A DNA stretch of 64,000 nucleotides from Candidatus Rifleibacterium amylolyticum (lineage in GTDB: Bacteria > Muiribacteriota > Ozemobacteria > Ozemobacterales > Ozemobacteraceae). The notes below the pieces were generated by a model. The model searched no databases, had not been told where the DNA came from, and was given only the letters and a program-made list of their open reading frames with translations. Numbering within the stretch: the stretch's first letter is position 1; each line of letters starts with the position of its first letter. Of this stretch, positions 1 through 12,204 are shown in pieces. The stretch is taken from the NCBI GenBank assembly GCA_009917695.1, contig JAACJG010000005.1:124001-188000 (forward strand). The letters are read 5' to 3'. The position numbers and the translations under genes were made by a program.

Positions 1-87
1 TAGACGACATGACCTGGAGACAAGATCGATGAAAAGCTGTTAAGCTTCGTTTTAGTTACGATAACGAGCACGAAAAGCACATGGCGT

Positions 88-122
88 CATTCTGCGCGGA
101 GCGAAGCGGAGTCGCAGAATCC
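88..122. repeat. REP-like palindrome, copy 1
   Basis: Short imperfect palindrome whose outer arms read CATTCTGCG and CGCAGAATCC, with AGCGAAGCGGAGT in the middle. A nearly identical copy lies at 24565-24599. Both copies sit next to the modular repeat DNA described at 211-505 and 24601-24845. No coding function is seen. Confidence 0.7.
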
Positions 123-210
123 ACGACTTCAACGAATTCTGGATCCTGTGACATCGCGCATGATGACGATTAAGAGAGTGCGGTTAACTCTATAGCCAGT
201 CTCCCGACTT

Positions 211-505
211 AGTGTCTCTGCGTCTTTGTGCGAGGATAAATTAAAACGATTGCGAGAACGATTGCGAGAACGATTGAGAGCACGAGCACGATTGTACGGT
301 TTTGCTATCGCAATCGGCTTCGGGATCGCTATCGAGATTCTCTCCTTCTTCAGAACAAATCTGCGGTCATCGGCGCAATCTGCGGATGCTCTCTTTCTTC
401 TTCTTCTTCTTCTTCTTTGTTTTTGTTTTTGTTTTTGTGTCTTTGTGTCTTTGTGCGAGGATAAATAAGTGCGATTACGATTACGATTACGACAACGATT
501 ACGAG
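211..505. repeat. Composite intergenic repeat block (modules A, B and hexamer microsatellites)
   Basis: This fills most of the gene-free stretch 1-551. Module B (GTCTTTGTGCGAGGATAAA type) occurs at 211-240 and 434-469. A module A variant (two TCTGCGG words around GCAATCTGCGGA) occurs at 358-387. Between and after them are period-6 and period-12 tracts: CGATTGCGAGAA units from 244, CTTCTT at about 394-417, TTTTTG at about 418-435, and GATTAC at about 471-500. The same modules recur at 24601-24845 and 54770-55009. The open frames crossing this block are low-complexity artefacts. Bases 1-87 hold nothing I can recognise. Confidence 0.75.
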
Positions 506-517
506 AAAAAGAATTTG

Positions 518-526
518 TGTTATCAT
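518..526 (+). promoter_or_regulatory. Probable extended -10 promoter for the 552 operon
   Basis: The sequence TGTTATCAT (TGN plus TATCAT) lies 26 bases before the ATG at 552, directly after the repeat block. I see no good -35 hexamer, which fits an extended -10 promoter. Inference from consensus only. Confidence 0.4.
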
Positions 527-551
527 GGAACAAACAGACGAGAGGTGAGCT

Positions 552-1448
552 ATGAAATTTTTTGGCGCGTTTTCGCAATACAAGGCGCTGAGCGATGAGC
601 AGAAGTCTTTCATCAGCAATGCACAAAAGAAGTTCGTTAAAACCCCTGACGAACTGGTGAAATTCTTCAAACCCATGGCGGTTTTCGATAAGACTTGTGA
701 CGAAGCCAGAGCACAACTGCTCAATTACGTGATACTTTTCGGAATACTGTCATTTCTAGGCATCTTTGCCACAGCTGCTCTGGCCGAAGATTATTCGATA
801 ATTATCGCCGTCGAACTGCTGATGGTGCTGCTGACTTTCGTTGGCATCATTATTCGCTGGCGACTGGGCAAAATTGATATTCACAATAATCTGCGCGAAT
901 TTGTCGTGCCGGTCGTCAATCTGATCGGCCAGGACATGGAAGCCGGCACAAAAGTCAGCCTCGACCTCGATCTGCGCGGGAAAACGCTCGACAGCAAGCT
1001 CAAAGATACGCGCAAAGACGATCCGGGCTGGTTTTCTTACCCCAAAGTGACGACACGAATCTACGACGACCCCTGGTTCAAACTGACCGGACAACTCGTC
1101 GATGGCTCGAAGCTGATACTCAATGTCGACGACCAGGTTACGCGACTCGACAAAACCTATAAAGGCAGCAGCGGCAAAATCAAGAGCAAGACCAAATACA
1201 AGGTGAAACACGAGATTATGGCCGGCCTCGCATTGAAACACAAAAAATATGCAGTGGCAGGCGAAAATGAGCTCAGCGTGCTTGGTGACGGCCTTAAATA
1301 CAAAGATGGCGATAATCGCCAGCTTATCTGCCTGCGCGACAAAATCAAAACCCAGGATGTCGATGCCCACGTCGATCCGCAACGCTGCCTGGCGTTACTC
1401 GGCAAAATCTTCATGAGCGTGCAGCCTGCCGCAGAGAAAGGAAGCTGA
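552..1448 (+). CDS. Two-helix membrane protein of unknown function
   Basis: 298 residues; I do not recognise a family. An N-terminal cytosolic-looking segment of about 55 residues is followed by two adjacent hydrophobic helices (about 56-78 and 83-101), then a soluble, charged C-terminal half rich in beta-prone Lys/Asp/Gly segments. No signal peptide and no catalytic motif stand out. The start is set by GAGGTGAGCT just before ATG. It is followed after 2 bases by the Cys-rich gene at 1451 and then by a glycosyltransferase, lipoprotein and second glycosyltransferase in the same direction, so it probably heads an operon that acts at the envelope. That role is inferred from context only. Confidence 0.85.
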   Translation: MKFFGAFSQYKALSDEQKSFISNAQKKFVKTPDELVKFFKPMAVFDKTCDEARAQLLNYVILFGILSFLGIFATAALAEDYSIIIAVELLMVLLTFVGIIIRWRLGKIDIHNNLREFVVPVVNLIGQDMEAGTKVSLDLDLRGKTLDSKLKDTRKDDPGWFSYPKVTTRIYDDPWFKLTGQLVDGSKLILNVDDQVTRLDKTYKGSSGKIKSKTKYKVKHEIMAGLALKHKKYAVAGENELSVLGDGLKYKDGDNRQLICLRDKIKTQDVDAHVDPQRCLALLGKIFMSVQPAAEKGS

Positions 1449-1450
1449 AC

Positions 1451-1873
1451 ATGGAAAATTGCAATATGAAAAGAGGATTCTTCTTTCTGCGCGATTGCGA
1501 CCATCCGGCGCATCAGAGCTGCTGTACGTGCGGCAAAGCTTTCTGCAACGACCATCTGCGCATAAAACCAGGCAGCAATGAACCGGTTTGTCTTGACTGC
1601 CTTGGCAAAACCATGCAGCAATCGCCGCAGAACAAGGCGAACACAGCCAGTCGCGACCGCTACAATGACGATTATTATTACGACGATGTCTGGTGCTACG
1701 GCTATCGCCACAACTACTATTCGAGCTACCGGCCCTGGTATGTGGGGCATACATCAGACCTGCAGGGCTCACATTTTGGTGAGAACGACATCAGAGTTTT
1801 CGAGCCTTCAGCCGAAATCGACGACATGGATGCAGAAGCTCCTGATCCTGAAGCCAACGTCTTCGACAGCTGA
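1451..1873 (+). CDS. Small Cys/His-rich, Tyr-rich protein (putative zinc-binding)
   Basis: 140 residues of unknown family. The first 55 residues hold a cluster of Cys and His (CDHPAHQSCCTCGKAFC, then DH, then CLDC), spaced like a B-box or zinc-ribbon site that could bind one or two zinc ions. The middle is strikingly rich in Tyr and Asp (residues about 70-97), and the tail is acidic. AAAGGAAGCTGAAC precedes the start, and the gene begins 2 bases after the stop of the upstream gene, so the two are probably co-translated. A second in-frame Met at residue 6 is possible but has a worse ribosome site. The zinc site is inferred from spacing only. Confidence 0.75.
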   Translation: MENCNMKRGFFFLRDCDHPAHQSCCTCGKAFCNDHLRIKPGSNEPVCLDCLGKTMQQSPQNKANTASRDRYNDDYYYDDVWCYGYRHNYYSSYRPWYVGHTSDLQGSHFGENDIRVFEPSAEIDDMDAEAPDPEANVFDS

Positions 1874-1879
1874 TCAGGC

Positions 1880-3010
1880 ATGCATATTCTCTGGCTGACC
1901 GAAAACTACCCGCCACGCCGGGGCGGCATGGCGCAGGCGTGTGACCGCATTGTCAGCAATCTACGCCAGGCCGGCACCAATATCGATGTCGTTTCCTTAA
2001 ATTCCTGTGGGCAGCATATCAAGTCGGTACAGCAGCAAAATGGTCGACTGATACTTGCTCCAGCCAGTGATAATCCCGGACATGTCCTGAACTGCCTTTT
2101 CAATTATCTGGAAGATCCTGGCGGACGCCGGCAATATGATTGCGTGGTAGCCTTCGGCGGTTATCTGCCGATACTCGCGCTGCCGGTCTTCAAATCCTGG
2201 CTCGGCACCAGAGCGGTCACCATGCTACGCGGTAATGACTTCGATCTCGGCGTTTTCATGCCGCAGCGGCGGGCAATGCTTGCAGATGCGCTGAAAGCCT
2301 CAGATGTGACCTGCGTTCTGAGCGGCGACCTGTATAAAAAAGTGGCGAAGCTCTATCCAGAAGCGAAGCTGCAAGTAATCGCCAATGGCATCGACAATAC
2401 AGGCTGGCGTTGTGACGGCAGCGATTATCAGGCCGCCGCAGAATGGCGTCAGCAGCATGCCGGCGACGACCGCTTGCTTATCGGCATTATTGGCCAGCTC
2501 AAAGAAAAAAAAGGCGTCACCTTTTTTCTCGAAAACGTCGTGCGTGCCGGCCTGCACGACCGCTTCCGATTCCTGTTGATCGGCGATGTCGAGACACAGG
2601 TGCAGGAATGGCTTGACGCCCGCGCTGAAAAGCTCGCCATAATACAGATGCCTTTCCTTGACCGCTTCGAGTTGTTGCGCTGGTACCCTGCCTGCGACTT
2701 TGTCGCCCTGCCCTCGCATTATGACGGTATGCCGAACGTACTGCTCGAAGCCGGTGCATTGGGAATCCCGGTTATTGCCGCCCGCACCGGCGGCATCAAC
2801 GAAGTGCTCAAGCAAAGTCAGCATGCCCTGACCTTCTGGCCGGGCAACTCTGAAAACTGCCGCGAAGCCCTGTGGCACGCTGCCGGACTCAAGCCGGAAG
2901 AACGAACCGAAACCGGTGAAGCGCTGAAAAAACATATTACCGAGAACTTCAACTCTGCCTGCGAGACCAGCAGGTATCTCGAATTGTTCAACAGTTTAAA
3001 TCCTCAATAA
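1880..3010 (+). CDS. GT4-family glycosyltransferase
   Basis: 376 residues, the usual length for a GT-B fold retaining glycosyltransferase. The N-terminus (ILWLTENYPPRRGGMAQ) has the family's YPP..GG donor/acceptor loop. The C-terminal Rossmann half carries GIIGQLKEKKG, then PSHYDGMPNVLLEAGALGIP, which is the E-x7-E-type sugar-nucleotide binding region, and AARTGGINE. It should transfer a sugar from a nucleotide donor to an envelope glycan or lipid at the cytoplasmic face; the substrate cannot be read from sequence. The start lies 6 bases after the previous stop with only a weak CAGG ribosome site, which suggests translational coupling. It may work with the second glycosyltransferase at 3795. 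Confidence 0.9.
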   Translation: MHILWLTENYPPRRGGMAQACDRIVSNLRQAGTNIDVVSLNSCGQHIKSVQQQNGRLILAPASDNPGHVLNCLFNYLEDPGGRRQYDCVVAFGGYLPILALPVFKSWLGTRAVTMLRGNDFDLGVFMPQRRAMLADALKASDVTCVLSGDLYKKVAKLYPEAKLQVIANGIDNTGWRCDGSDYQAAAEWRQQHAGDDRLLIGIIGQLKEKKGVTFFLENVVRAGLHDRFRFLLIGDVETQVQEWLDARAEKLAIIQMPFLDRFELLRWYPACDFVALPSHYDGMPNVLLEAGALGIPVIAARTGGINEVLKQSQHALTFWPGNSENCREALWHAAGLKPEERTETGEALKKHITENFNSACETSRYLELFNSLNPQ

Positions 3011-3063
3011 CCGCAAAAATGCAAACCGGCTGAAGACCGGAGCTATAGAAGGAGAAATGTTCA

Positions 3064-3798
3064 ATGAGCTCTTGTATAACGATGAAAAGACCTGGCGTAA
3101 TGACAATAATACTCTGCCTGCTTGCAGTTGCTTTTATGATCGGCTGTGGCGGCGAACAACCACCGGCACAAATACAGAACCAGAGTTTGAACTCAGGCCA
3201 GGCTGCGGCTGTTTCAGAAAACCAGGCCGAAGCCGGCGACTCTTATACTGCACGCATAAAATTCAAGGCTGAAGATGGTTCAGATGCCATCGTTATCAAA
3301 CGCTACGCTGACCACGACAAGATCGAGATCAAACATGAGGGCATCAGCGCAGTCATCAAGGCCCGTTCGGGCGCCGAAAACCGCTGGAAATACAAAGAAT
3401 CTGCTGCTGGCGCCGAAGAAAAAGTGCAGGTAGCTGAAGTAAAACTTGAGCCAGACAGCTTCAAAATTGTAGACGAAAGCGAAAAGCTGCTGTGGAAAGT
3501 GCGCATAAAAGATGGAAAAATCAAAATCAGCGACAACGAAGACGGCAACAATTCATGGGAAATCAAGAGCAAATCGGCCGACAAATCAGAGATCCGCAAT
3601 GCCTCAGGTGAAGAGATCGGCAACGTCAAGTTTTATGCAGATAACGGCAAACTCAAGGTTAAAGACGCTGCCAACAAAGAAATTCTCGTCAGTAAAGACC
3701 TGAAAGCCTCGGCCGCTCCCGGTGTCATCATGTTCAGCCACATTCCACTCAAACACCGCGTTGTTATCATTTCTGAACTTCTACGCATGGGGCAATGA
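3064..3798 (+). CDS. Lipoprotein of unknown function
   Basis: 244 residues. The N-terminus has a basic start, a hydrophobic stretch and the lipobox MIGC at about residues 26-29, so it should be cleaved and lipid-anchored at that Cys. The mature protein is lysine/glutamate-rich, with alternating beta-strand-like segments and no motif I recognise. The start at 3064 is chosen because AAGGAG lies 7 bases upstream; an ATG at 3057 is in another frame and has no proper spacing. The stop overlaps the ATG of the next gene (ATGA), which indicates translational coupling to the glycosyltransferase at 3795. Confidence 0.85.
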   Translation: MSSCITMKRPGVMTIILCLLAVAFMIGCGGEQPPAQIQNQSLNSGQAAAVSENQAEAGDSYTARIKFKAEDGSDAIVIKRYADHDKIEIKHEGISAVIKARSGAENRWKYKESAAGAEEKVQVAEVKLEPDSFKIVDESEKLLWKVRIKDGKIKISDNEDGNNSWEIKSKSADKSEIRNASGEEIGNVKFYADNGKLKVKDAANKEILVSKDLKASAAPGVIMFSHIPLKHRVVIISELLRMGQ

Positions 3799-4636
3799 CG
3801 ACAGCTTACTACTGCATGGGCGGTGGACTCGGGCACATAACCAGGTTTGCCATTTTCTGCCGCCATTTTACACTCAAACCGGCGCTGCTGACCAACTGCG
3901 GACTTGTACGTTCAGGCATGATCAAGCCAGATGGCGGGCCGATAATGATTCCCGACGAAGCTGACAGCATAGACCTCGACAGTTTCAGAACATGGGTCAG
4001 CAACGCGATAGAATGTTGTCGTCCCGACACGCTGATCATAGATGCTTTTCCCGGCGGGATCCTCGGCGAGCTCTGTGATATGCCAGCGTTGAAAAGCATT
4101 AAGTGCATTTATCTGGCACGTATTCTCGACCTGTCAGCTTATCAGAGCAGACTGAGCGGAGCTTTGCCGGTATTCACAAAAATATACCGCATCGAGCAGC
4201 TCGGTCATGAACAGCAGAAATGGCTGCAAACACTTGAGGCACCGGTCGAAGAACTGACGTTGCCCTACAATTCACGACCGGTAGATGAAAAATCTTGTTT
4301 TAGTGAATTGCCTGATAACTGCTGGCTGATTGTACACTCGGGCAGCGTTGATGAGCTCGAACAGCTCTGGCAGTTTGCCTGTCAGACCGCTGAGGTTGAA
4401 GAATTGTCTCCCAACTTCGCCATGGTAAGCCCTGGCAAAAAACCCGAATTTCTGCCAAAAACCGTTGCACACTATAATTGTTACCCGGCCGACAGCCTTA
4501 TTGAACAGGCAGACCGAATATTTTCTGCTGCCGGATTCAATATCATGCAACAGATGAAGGGGCGCCGGGAAAAGCATCTTGTCATGCCAATGAAAAGGGC
4601 TCTTGACGACCAGTTCCTGCGCTGCCGACTGGCGAA

Positions 4637-4646
<10 letters not shown>
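3795..4646 (+). CDS. MurG/GT28-like glycosyltransferase
   Basis: 283 residues, short for the family. The N-terminal MGGGLGHITR is the glycine loop typical of GT28/MurG-type GT-B enzymes. The C-terminal SAAGFNIMQQM followed by a conserved-looking KHLVMPMKRALDDQFLR matches the donor-site region where such enzymes grip the nucleotide sugar. Likely role: transfer of a sugar to a lipid or surface glycan. It starts inside the stop of the lipoprotein gene (ATGA overlap), so the pair is coupled. Its 3' end overlaps the convergent hybrid kinase by 10 bases. The assignment rests on motif similarity and the acceptor is unknown. Confidence 0.75.
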
Positions 4647-9832
<5,186 letters not shown>

Positions 9833-9889
9833 AAAGCCTTGTCAAAGCAAGACGTAATCAGTTTGTCCGACCCACCAGCTAAGATTCAT
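9833..9889 (-). other. In-frame 5' extension of the hybrid kinase interrupted by UGA
   Basis: Directly upstream and in frame with the kinase is ATG at 9889-9887, preceded by TTGAGGGTTCT, a good ribosome site. It encodes MNLSWWVGQTDYVLL, then TGA (9844-9842), then QGF, then the GTG start. Joined across the stop, the segment completes the first membrane helix, which starts abruptly in the GTG version. The codon would be number 16. The base after UGA is C, a context known to favour readthrough. Possible explanations are readthrough, selenocysteine, a nonsense mutation with restart at GTG, or an assembly error. I see no convincing bacterial SECIS hairpin in the bases just after the UGA. Confidence 0.6.
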
Positions 9890-10051
9890 AGAACCCTCAA
9901 AATATCCGCGTACTGTCTTGTGCTTCGTCTTTGGTCGCTTCTGGCAGTCACTGCCTGTCGATTATACACTTAACGTAACAACAGTTCAACCAGACATCTG
10001 CCTCTCAGGCAAATGCGGTCGAACTGCCGTACAGTTGTTGATGTTACCGGC

Positions 10052-10780
10052 TCAGAGACCAGCGGCACTCATGGCTGACATTGCTTCGAGACCAATCTGC
10101 AGCATGCGCTTTTTGCCGAGAGTAACTTTTTCGCCATGCGGATCGTAGTTGCCTTCGTCCCACTTCAGCGGGTTGCCATCTATGGTGGCGATAGCGCCAG
10201 CACGAATTTTGCGCAGTGAAGCAATAACGAAAAGAGCCGAGCATTCCATTTCGACTCCGGGTACTCCCGCCTTACTGTAAAGTTCGAGTGAAGAAGGCAG
10301 AACTCCGGGATAGAAAAGATCGCTGGTCAGCATGATACCGCGCTGATAAGGTGCCTTCAGGTCTTTGCAGGCCTTTTCGATGGCAAGACAGACTTCAGCA
10401 TCTGAGATTGCCGGGTAACCGACCGGCACCAGCAATGGCGTGACGCCATCTTCACGCACGGCTCCGGTTGCAATGATATGGTCACCCTGACCGAGGTTGT
10501 CCTGCAAGCTGCCGCAGGTGCCAACTCTGACGATGACTTTTGCACCTATCTTGATCAGTTCTTCAAAGCAGATGGAAGCGCCGGCTGAACCTACGCCGTG
10601 CGAGGTGATAGTAATCTTCTGGCCGTTGTAAGTGCCGAGAAATGTGCGATACTCACGGTTATAAGCAAGTTCTTCGTATTTTTCACAGAGCTTTGCGATA
10701 CTTTCGGCACGTGCCGGATCGCCACAGACGAGAACATAAGGTGAAATACTGCCTTCTGCGAGCTTAAGATGAGGAGTCAT
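10052..10780 (-). CDS. Nucleoside phosphorylase (uridine/purine phosphorylase family)
   Basis: 242 residues, standard for the NP-I hexameric family. Seen: VCGDPARAESIA near the N-terminus (phosphate-binding Gly-Asp-Pro), SHGVGSAGASICFEELI, VRVGTCGSLQDNLGQGD (the Thr-Cys-Gly-Ser phosphate loop), and GVEMECSALF (the Glu-Met-Glu ribose-binding motif). It catalyses reversible phosphorolysis of a nucleoside to free base and (deoxy)ribose-1-phosphate in cytosolic salvage. The sequence does not let me decide firmly between uridine phosphorylase and DeoD-type purine specificity. GGAAGG lies 9 bases before the ATG. It is a single gene between the kinase and the sigma-54 unit, with no clear terminator. 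Confidence 0.9.
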   Translation of the reverse strand: MTPHLKLAEGSISPYVLVCGDPARAESIAKLCEKYEELAYNREYRTFLGTYNGQKITITSHGVGSAGASICFEELIKIGAKVIVRVGTCGSLQDNLGQGDHIIATGAVREDGVTPLLVPVGYPAISDAEVCLAIEKACKDLKAPYQRGIMLTSDLFYPGVLPSSLELYSKAGVPGVEMECSALFVIASLRKIRAGAIATIDGNPLKWDEGNYDPHGEKVTLGKKRMLQIGLEAMSAMSAAGL

Positions 10781-10952
10781 TAAAATCTTTCCTTCCCTTT
10801 TTTCAACTTTAATGCCTCAGAATATACCTAACAGGAGAGCGCAGCGTCAATTCAAAAAAGCCTGCGCAAAAATTGCACAGGCTAATTGCCCTGTACACCA
10901 CCGCAAAATTACTTAATCCAGATAAGCCGCGCTGCAAGCCGAGTTTAAAACA

Positions 10953-10968
10953 TGGCACGTTTAATGCA
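10953..10968 (+). promoter_or_regulatory. Sigma-54-type (-24/-12) promoter
   Basis: TGGCACGTTTAATGCA matches the sigma-54 consensus TGGCAC-N5-TTGCA at all but one position, with the invariant GG and GC separated by exactly 10 bases. The predicted transcript would start near 10979, just upstream of the AAAGGAGG ribosome site of the small gene at 11008. No sigma-54 activator gene is visible in the window. Confidence 0.65.
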
Positions 10969-11007
10969 TTATGTTGTCGTTCGAATTTTTATGAAAGGAG
11001 GAGTGTT

Positions 11008-11145
11008 ATGATGGACCTCAGCATACTGGTATTCTTTCAGCGCTGGCTTATCGACAGTGCTAAAGAAAACAACAATCATGGCATGTCTGATCGCAGAAAC
11101 GAGGGCTCCCTGAACGGGCACCCTCCTGATAACCGGGGCCGCTGA
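11008..11145 (+). CDS. 45-residue small protein under a sigma-54-type promoter
   Basis: A short gene with a complete unit around it: a -24/-12 promoter at 10953-10968, an optimal ribosome site AAAGGAGG 7 bases before tandem ATG codons, and a strong terminator at 11186-11230. The product begins MMDLSILVFFQRWLI, a short amphipathic or hydrophobic helix, and continues as a polar tail rich in Asn, Asp, Arg and Gly. It has no Cys and no recognised motif. The first 15 residues could associate with the membrane. It could also be an attenuator-type leader, but no plus-strand gene follows it, so a stand-alone small protein (or small RNA with a reading frame) is more likely. Function unknown. Confidence 0.6.
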   Translation: MMDLSILVFFQRWLIDSAKENNNHGMSDRRNEGSLNGHPPDNRGR

Positions 11146-11185
11146 TACGAGAGTTTCAGCCAAAGCCTGCAGTCCTGCTACAACC

Positions 11186-11230
11186 CGGGAGCCGAAGAGA
11201 AAAAAATCTCATCGGCTCCCGCTTTTATTC
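11186..11230 (+). terminator. Intrinsic terminator of the small gene
   Basis: Perfect 10-base stem CGGGAGCCGA (11186-11195) with TCGGCTCCCG (11212-11221), followed by CTTTTATTC. The loop contains a second small pairing (GAGA/TCTC). The T-run is on the plus-strand side, so it ends the transcript of the 11008 gene. It lies just past the 3' end of the convergent methyltransferase. Confidence 0.85.
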
Positions 11231-11262
11231 TCCGATTTTTCATAGATTTGTGCAGATTGCAC
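11228..11262 (-). repeat. Module A repeat overlapping a gene 3' end
   Basis: Read on the minus strand, GTGCAATCTGCACAAATCT followed by ATGAAAAATC closely matches the intergenic module A seen at 54973-55009 and 24626-24663. It covers the last codons and stop of the methyltransferase gene at 11240. Confidence 0.5.
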
Positions 11263-12007
11263 CTTTTTTGAAGACATAAATCGCCCATCCCATCGTTTCT
11301 CGTCCCCATCGCAGATACGCTGCCTTTTCCGCGCGCACTTTTTTCAATACGGCCTCGATATCAGGGTCATCCTGGTTACCGCTCGCCCAGGTTTCTGCAG
11401 CATACCAGGTCAGTCCTTCGTATCTGTCCCAGTCATCCTGGTTGCTGACGAGCGTGTAGAGAGCCTCCAGTCCAAATTCTCGCCCGGCTTCCATGTTCTG
11501 GTAATGCGTGCTGAAGTCGCTTTGTTTCATTCCAAGTGCATCTAAATATCCCTGTTCCGGCTCTTGCCGCCAGTATGGCTCGCCCACAACGATCCAGCTT
11601 TCCGGAGTTGCCATTTTCTGTAACGCCTTCAACGTCCCGCGATGCCCGCCGTATATCCAGCTCGCTCCGATGCAGGCCACCAGATCAAAACTTTCAGGGG
11701 CCTCTGGAACATATTTTGCACCGTCCATCTCCAGGAATTGGAGCCGGACATCTGGAACACGCTCTTGATGGTTCCTGCGGACATCAGCAATAAAGTAAGG
11801 GGAAAGATCGACTCCTGTGCCGGAAATTTGTCGATAGCGCTCAGCAAGCCTGATGAGAAACTCGCCCTTTCCAGTCGCGATATCGAGCACGCGTGCGCCA
11901 GGTTTGAGAAGCAGAAGAGCGATAAGCTGTTCAAGTTTCTCTGTGCTCATCGGGTTGCAGAGAATGTGTTCCCGATGTGTGATGTTATAAAATTTCCTCA
12001 TATCCAT
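11240..12007 (-). CDS. SAM-dependent class I methyltransferase
   Basis: 255 residues. Motif I VLDIATGKGEFLIRLAE (about 41-57) is the SAM-binding glycine loop; an acidic residue follows in GTGVDLSPYF, and a DLVACIGASW segment forms strand 4. The C-terminal half is Trp/Tyr-rich and probably forms the acceptor pocket, so a small molecule is more likely than nucleic acid; the substrate is unknown. The start at 12007 is chosen over one 27 bases upstream because AAAGGAG sits 8 bases before it. The last residues AICTNL are encoded by sequence matching a dispersed intergenic repeat, so the native C-terminus may have been altered. Confidence 0.85.
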   Translation of the reverse strand: MDMRKFYNITHREHILCNPMSTEKLEQLIALLLLKPGARVLDIATGKGEFLIRLAERYRQISGTGVDLSPYFIADVRRNHQERVPDVRLQFLEMDGAKYVPEAPESFDLVACIGASWIYGGHRGTLKALQKMATPESWIVVGEPYWRQEPEQGYLDALGMKQSDFSTHYQNMEAGREFGLEALYTLVSNQDDWDRYEGLTWYAAETWASGNQDDPDIEAVLKKVRAEKAAYLRWGRETMGWAIYVFKKGAICTNL

Positions 12008-12204
12008 ATGTGTAACTCCTTTGACAATGTGCATTCAACGAACTTCGCTCAATCTGAAATAACAAAAAACCAGGCTATCAATCAGCTGGTGCGAGTAATC
12101 GTCAACCAATGCCGGAGCGGTTTCCTCATGATTTCATCTCCGGAGGGATCAACATAGCTTATGTTACTTGAAGAGTATCCCTGTTTTCAATGCAGATTGG
12201 AACT

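Noticed and set aside
129-716. Long minus-strand frame across the first repeat block and the start of the 552 gene
   Set aside because: Product is Arg/Lys/Asn low-complexity from hexamer repeats, with no ribosome site; the plus-strand gene at 552 explains the region.
756-1382. 208-codon minus-strand frame
   Set aside because: Complement of the 552 gene; no ribosome site, and the plus-strand gene has start, spacing and helices.
10873-11007. Longer version of the small gene starting upstream
   Set aside because: That frame would start before the sigma-54-type promoter and lacks a ribosome site, whereas 11008 has AAAGGAGG.
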